Shown: one piece after another, positions 35,676 to 38,291 of the stretch
Layout: each line of letters opens with the position of its first letter
Position numbering within the stretch: the stretch's first letter is position 1
Assembly: GCA_024643555.1 (NCBI GenBank)
Contig: JAHEMQ010000012.1
Span: 1 to 38,291, forward strand
Source of the DNA: Crocinitomicaceae bacterium
Lineage (GTDB): Bacteria; Bacteroidota; Bacteroidia; Flavobacteriales_D; Crocinitomicaceae
Length of the DNA: 38,291 nucleotides
Direction of reading: 5' to 3'
Notes under the pieces: generated by a model
Told to the model about the DNA's origin: nothing
Seen by the model: only the letters and a program-made list of their open reading frames with translations
Database searches by the model: none
Translations under genes and position numbers: made by a program

Positions 35676-37421
35676 TTAGGACAATTTAATTCCCAACTCC
35701 TTCAATTGTGCATCATTCAATGGAGACGGTGCATCAATCATTGTATCGCGACCACTATTGTTTTTCGGGAAGGCAATGTAATCACGAATGGACTCTGATC
35801 CACCCATGGTTGCCACCAAGCGATCTAATCCGAAGGCTAATCCACCGTGTGGTGGCGCTCCGTATTCAAAGGCACTCATCAAGAATCCGAATTGTGCTTG
35901 CGCTTCTTCCTTCGTGAATCCCAATAAATCGAACATGCGTGATTGAAGTTCTCTATCGTGAATACGAATGGATCCGCCACCTAATTCAACGCCGTTCATG
36001 GCAAGGTCATAGGCATTCGCACGTACTTTTCCTGGATCAGTATTGATTAAATGTAAATCTTCAGGTTTCGGAGAGGTAAATGGATGGTGCATCGCATGGT
36101 AACGCTCACTATCCTCATCCCATTCTAACAATGGAAAGTCATACACCCACAATGGTGCAAATTCATTCGGATTTCTCAAGCCCAATTGCGTTCCCATGAA
36201 CAAACGAAGTTCGTTCATTTGTTTTCTGGTTTTTGCTGTTTCACCACTTAATAACAACAATAAATCTCCTGGTTTCGCTCCTGCTTTATCCGCCATTGCT
36301 TTCAGGTCCGACTCATCGTAAAATTTGTCCACACTTGATTTAAAAGTGCCGTCTAAGTTGTACTTCACATACACCAATCCTTTTGCGCCGATTTGCGGAC
36401 GTTTCACCCACTCGGTTAATTCATCCAATTGCTTTCTCGTGTATTCCGAACATCCAACTGCGTTGATTCCAAGCACCATCTCTGAGCTATTGAATACAAC
36501 GAATTCCTTTTGTTGTGCGATTTCCGTTAGGTCAACGAATTCCATTCCAAAACGGATGTCTGGTTTATCGGATCCATAACGTTGCATCGCTTCTGCATAG
36601 CTCATTCGTGGGAAAGCCCCTTCGAAGTTCACCCCACGAACCTCCGCGAACATATGTTTGATTAATCCTTCGAACATGTCCAGAATGTCATTTTGCTCCA
36701 CAAAGGCCATTTCACAGTCGATTTGTGTAAACTCTGGTTGTCGATCGGCGCGTAAATCCTCATCGCGGAAACATTTCACGATTTGGTAGTAGCGATCGAA
36801 TCCACTCACCATCAACAATTGTTTGAAGGTTTGCGGCGATTGAGGTAAAGCGTAGAATTGTCCTTCATTCATGCGACTAGGCACAACGAAATCACGTGCG
36901 CCTTCTGGCGTCGACTTGATGAGGACAGGTGTTTCGACATCCAAGAAATCTTTAGAGTCTAGGTATTTTCTAGTTTCCAATGCGACACGGTTACGCAAGC
37001 GCAATTTCTCCAAAACAGGATTGCGTCGCAAGTCTAAGTAACGGTATTGCATGCGAATTTCATCTCCTCCATCTGTATCGTCTTCAATGGTAAATGGTGG
37101 AAGTTTTGCTGCGTTGAGGACCTTGATTTCATTCACATTGATTTCAATCTCTCCAGTAGGCATGTTGCGGTTTTTGCTACTGCGCTCAATCACTGAACCG
37201 GTCACTTGAATCACGTATTCACGTCCCAACTTTCGTGCTTGCTCACACAATTCTGCATTTACCTCCATGTTAAACGCCAACTGCGTCATCCCGTAACGAT
37301 CGCGTAAATCCACAAACGTCATTCCACCTAAATCACGGGAACGTTGCACCCAACCTGCTAAGGTTACGGTGTTTCCCACATTTTCCATTCTTAATTCACC
37401 ACAAGTGTGCGAGCGATACAT
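35676..37421 (-). CDS. aspS: Aspartyl-tRNA synthetase
   Basis: 581 residues from ATG at 37421 ([11 protein letters not shown]); an in-frame extension to 37631 runs past the promoter and across the divergent gene's start, so I reject it. A class II ligase of the bacterial type. The N-terminal OB fold binds the anticodon ([24 protein letters not shown]). Motif 2 is [18 protein letters not shown], the GAD insertion domain sits at about 280-420, and motif 3 is [11 protein letters not shown] near the end. E. coli AspS has 590 residues. Bacterial-type enzymes with the GAD domain are either Asp-specific or charge tRNA-Asn as well; I cannot tell which here. Confidence 0.97.
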   Translation of the reverse strand: MYRSHTCGELRMENVGNTVTLAGWVQRSRDLGGMTFVDLRDRYGMTQLAFNMEVNAELCEQARKLGREYVIQVTGSVIERSSKNRNMPTGEIEINVNEIKVLNAAKLPPFTIEDDTDGGDEIRMQYRYLDLRRNPVLEKLRLRNRVALETRKYLDSKDFLDVETPVLIKSTPEGARDFVVPSRMNEGQFYALPQSPQTFKQLLMVSGFDRYYQIVKCFRDEDLRADRQPEFTQIDCEMAFVEQNDILDMFEGLIKHMFAEVRGVNFEGAFPRMSYAEAMQRYGSDKPDIRFGMEFVDLTEIAQQKEFVVFNSSEMVLGINAVGCSEYTRKQLDELTEWVKRPQIGAKGLVYVKYNLDGTFKSSVDKFYDESDLKAMADKAGAKPGDLLLLLSGETAKTRKQMNELRLFMGTQLGLRNPNEFAPLWVYDFPLLEWDEDSERYHAMHHPFTSPKPEDLHLINTDPGKVRANAYDLAMNGVELGGGSIRIHDRELQSRMFDLLGFTKEEAQAQFGFLMSAFEYGAPPHGGLAFGLDRLVATMGGSESIRDYIAFPKNNSGRDTMIDAPSPLNDAQLKELGIKLS

Positions 37422-37439
37422 AACATTGATTTTGAAAGG

Positions 37440-37447
37440 CAAAGTTA
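37440..37447 (-). promoter_or_regulatory. aspS: Candidate -7 element of aspS
   Basis: Minus-strand TAACTTTG, a full TAnnTTTG match, 18 bases before the aspS ATG at 37421. The -33 position has CTG rather than TTG. Confidence 0.5.
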
Positions 37448-37551
37448 CAAAAACAATCCTAAAATGCAGGTCAGGCGGACAGAAAGCCAGATCGCTTTTC
37501 AAATTCTTCCGGTGTTCCACAAAAGTTACCAAAGAAAGCACGAGAAATGTG

Positions 37552-37559
37552 TAAATTTG
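37552..37559 (+). promoter_or_regulatory. Candidate -7 element of the aldehyde dehydrogenase gene
   Basis: TAAATTTG fits TAnnTTTG and ends 19 bases before the ATG at 37579. No good -33 box nearby. Confidence 0.45.
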
Positions 37560-37578
37560 TGCAACAAATCGAACACAT

Positions 37579-38291
37579 ATGTCAACAATTGGATCAGAAG
37601 AAATGAAAGGAATTCTAGCACAGCTAGGCATTCAATCGACCAATTCAGGCGCTTCTACAGGAAGTCACTGGATGAATACCAACGGAGCAACCATTGACTC
37701 CATCTCCCCTGTAGATGGAAAATTAATTGCTTCCGTTCAATCTGCTACAGCAGCAGATTACAATGCGTTAATCGAAAAAGCACAAGGTGCTTTTGTTGAA
37801 TGGCGAAAAATTCCCGCACCGAAAAGAGGTGAAGTGGTGCGTCAATTAGCAGAACGCATCCGTTTTTACAAAGAACCACTTGGAAAATTGGTTTCTTACG
37901 AAATGGGGAAATCACTTCAAGAAGGACTTGGTGAGGTGCAAGAAATGATTGACATCTGTGACTTTGCGGTTGGACTTTCCCGTCAGTTGTACGGATTAAC
38001 CATGCATTCTGAACGTCCAGGACACCGCATGTACGAACAATATCACCCACTTGGAATTGTTGGCATTATTTCCGCTTTTAACTTCCCAGTGGCGGTTTGG
38101 AATTGGAATACAGCACTAGCGTGGGTATGTGGGGATGTATGTATTTGGAAACCATCTGAAAAAACACCTTTAACGGCTATCGCTTGTCAACGCATCACAC
38201 AAGAAGTATTTGAAGCGAATGGCGTTCCTGAAGGTGTATCAAATGTCATCATAGGCGATGCAGAAATCGGAAAATTAATGGCAAGTGACGG
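37579..38291 (+). CDS. ALDH7-type aldehyde dehydrogenase (likely aminoadipate-semialdehyde dehydrogenase), partial
   Basis: The first 237 residues of an aldehyde dehydrogenase, open to the window edge. After [18 protein letters not shown] the protein shows [42 protein letters not shown], the [18 protein letters not shown] block (its Asn is catalytic), and the NAD-binding WKPSEKTPL. The [21 protein letters not shown] version is characteristic of the ALDH7 / antiquitin branch, which oxidises alpha-aminoadipic semialdehyde in lysine breakdown (AmaB in bacteria). The catalytic cysteine lies beyond the window, so substrate choice is inferred from the N-terminal half only. Confidence 0.85.
   Translation, partial: MSTIGSEEMKGILAQLGIQSTNSGASTGSHWMNTNGATIDSISPVDGKLIASVQSATAADYNALIEKAQGAFVEWRKIPAPKRGEVVRQLAERIRFYKEPLGKLVSYEMGKSLQEGLGEVQEMIDICDFAVGLSRQLYGLTMHSERPGHRMYEQYHPLGIVGIISAFNFPVAVWNWNTALAWVCGDVCIWKPSEKTPLTAIACQRITQEVFEANGVPEGVSNVIIGDAEIGKLMASD

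Noticed and set aside
37422-37631. 70-codon N-terminal extension of aspS
   Set aside because: It runs across the aspS -7 box and the start of the divergent dehydrogenase; AspS proteins begin at the [11 protein letters not shown] region.
1-38291. tRNA genes, CRISPR arrays, insertion sequences, phage or defence genes
   Set aside because: I looked for cloverleaf-like, repeat-spacer and transposase patterns in the gaps and in the proteins and saw none; gaps are all shorter than 200 bases.

Overview
The window looks like chromosomal DNA of a Bacteroidota member, most likely order Flavobacteriales (inference). Three things point there. It carries type IX secretion sorting domains of both kinds (type A at the end of the 1529-2950 protein, type B/CHU_C at the end of the 5956-8424 protein). 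It has the gliding ATPase GldA, a DPP11-type S46 peptidase and a transketolase split into two subunits. Many genes have the Bacteroidetes sigma-A promoter signature (TTG or TTTG, about 19-21 nt, TAnnTTTG), and Shine-Dalgarno sequences are generally absent. I see no tRNA, rRNA, CRISPR array, insertion sequence or phage gene, and no gap between genes exceeds 200 bases.

Layout. Bases 1-1348 (-): start of a suf Fe-S operon (sufA-like, then sufB cut by the window edge). 1529-3921 (+): an exported nidogen-like T9SS cargo and an exported alkaline-phosphatase-superfamily hydrolase. 3918-8792 (-): urocanate hydratase, then a small exported protein coupled to a large CUB plus P-domain type B T9SS cargo. 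8922-12334 (+): transketolase N subunit, an exported VWA protein, transketolase C subunit and a small membrane protein. 12336-14315 (-): a YyaL/SPATA20-type protein. 14368-18784 (+): a tightly packed operon of two SGNH hydrolases and an MBOAT acyltransferase, which looks like an envelope or polysaccharide O-acylation machine. 18781-19044 (-): a small membrane protein. 19232-20290 (+): queA. 20362-28577 (-): a long run of co-directional genes (ribF, LRR protein, membrane protein, small unknown, rnpA, S41 protease, O-antigen-ligase-like protein, gldA, tyrS) that ends at a terminator shared with queA. 28680-32806 (+): DPP11-type peptidase and an unusual GT2 glycosyltransferase with an exported N-terminal domain. 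32807-37421: DUF4783 protein (-), cysS (+), DUF3050 protein (-), aspS (-). 37579 to the end (+): an ALDH7-type aldehyde dehydrogenase, cut by the window edge.

Most of the window is housekeeping (Fe-S assembly, three tRNA ligases, queuosine, flavin, RNase P) mixed with envelope and secretion genes. The parts most worth a second look are the SGNH-SGNH-MBOAT operon with an enlarged MBOAT, the VWA gene placed between the two transketolase halves, and the GT2 enzyme fused to an exported carboxypeptidase-regulatory-like domain. Genes are packed very tightly: five of the six convergent pairs have stop codons that overlap, abut or lie one base apart.
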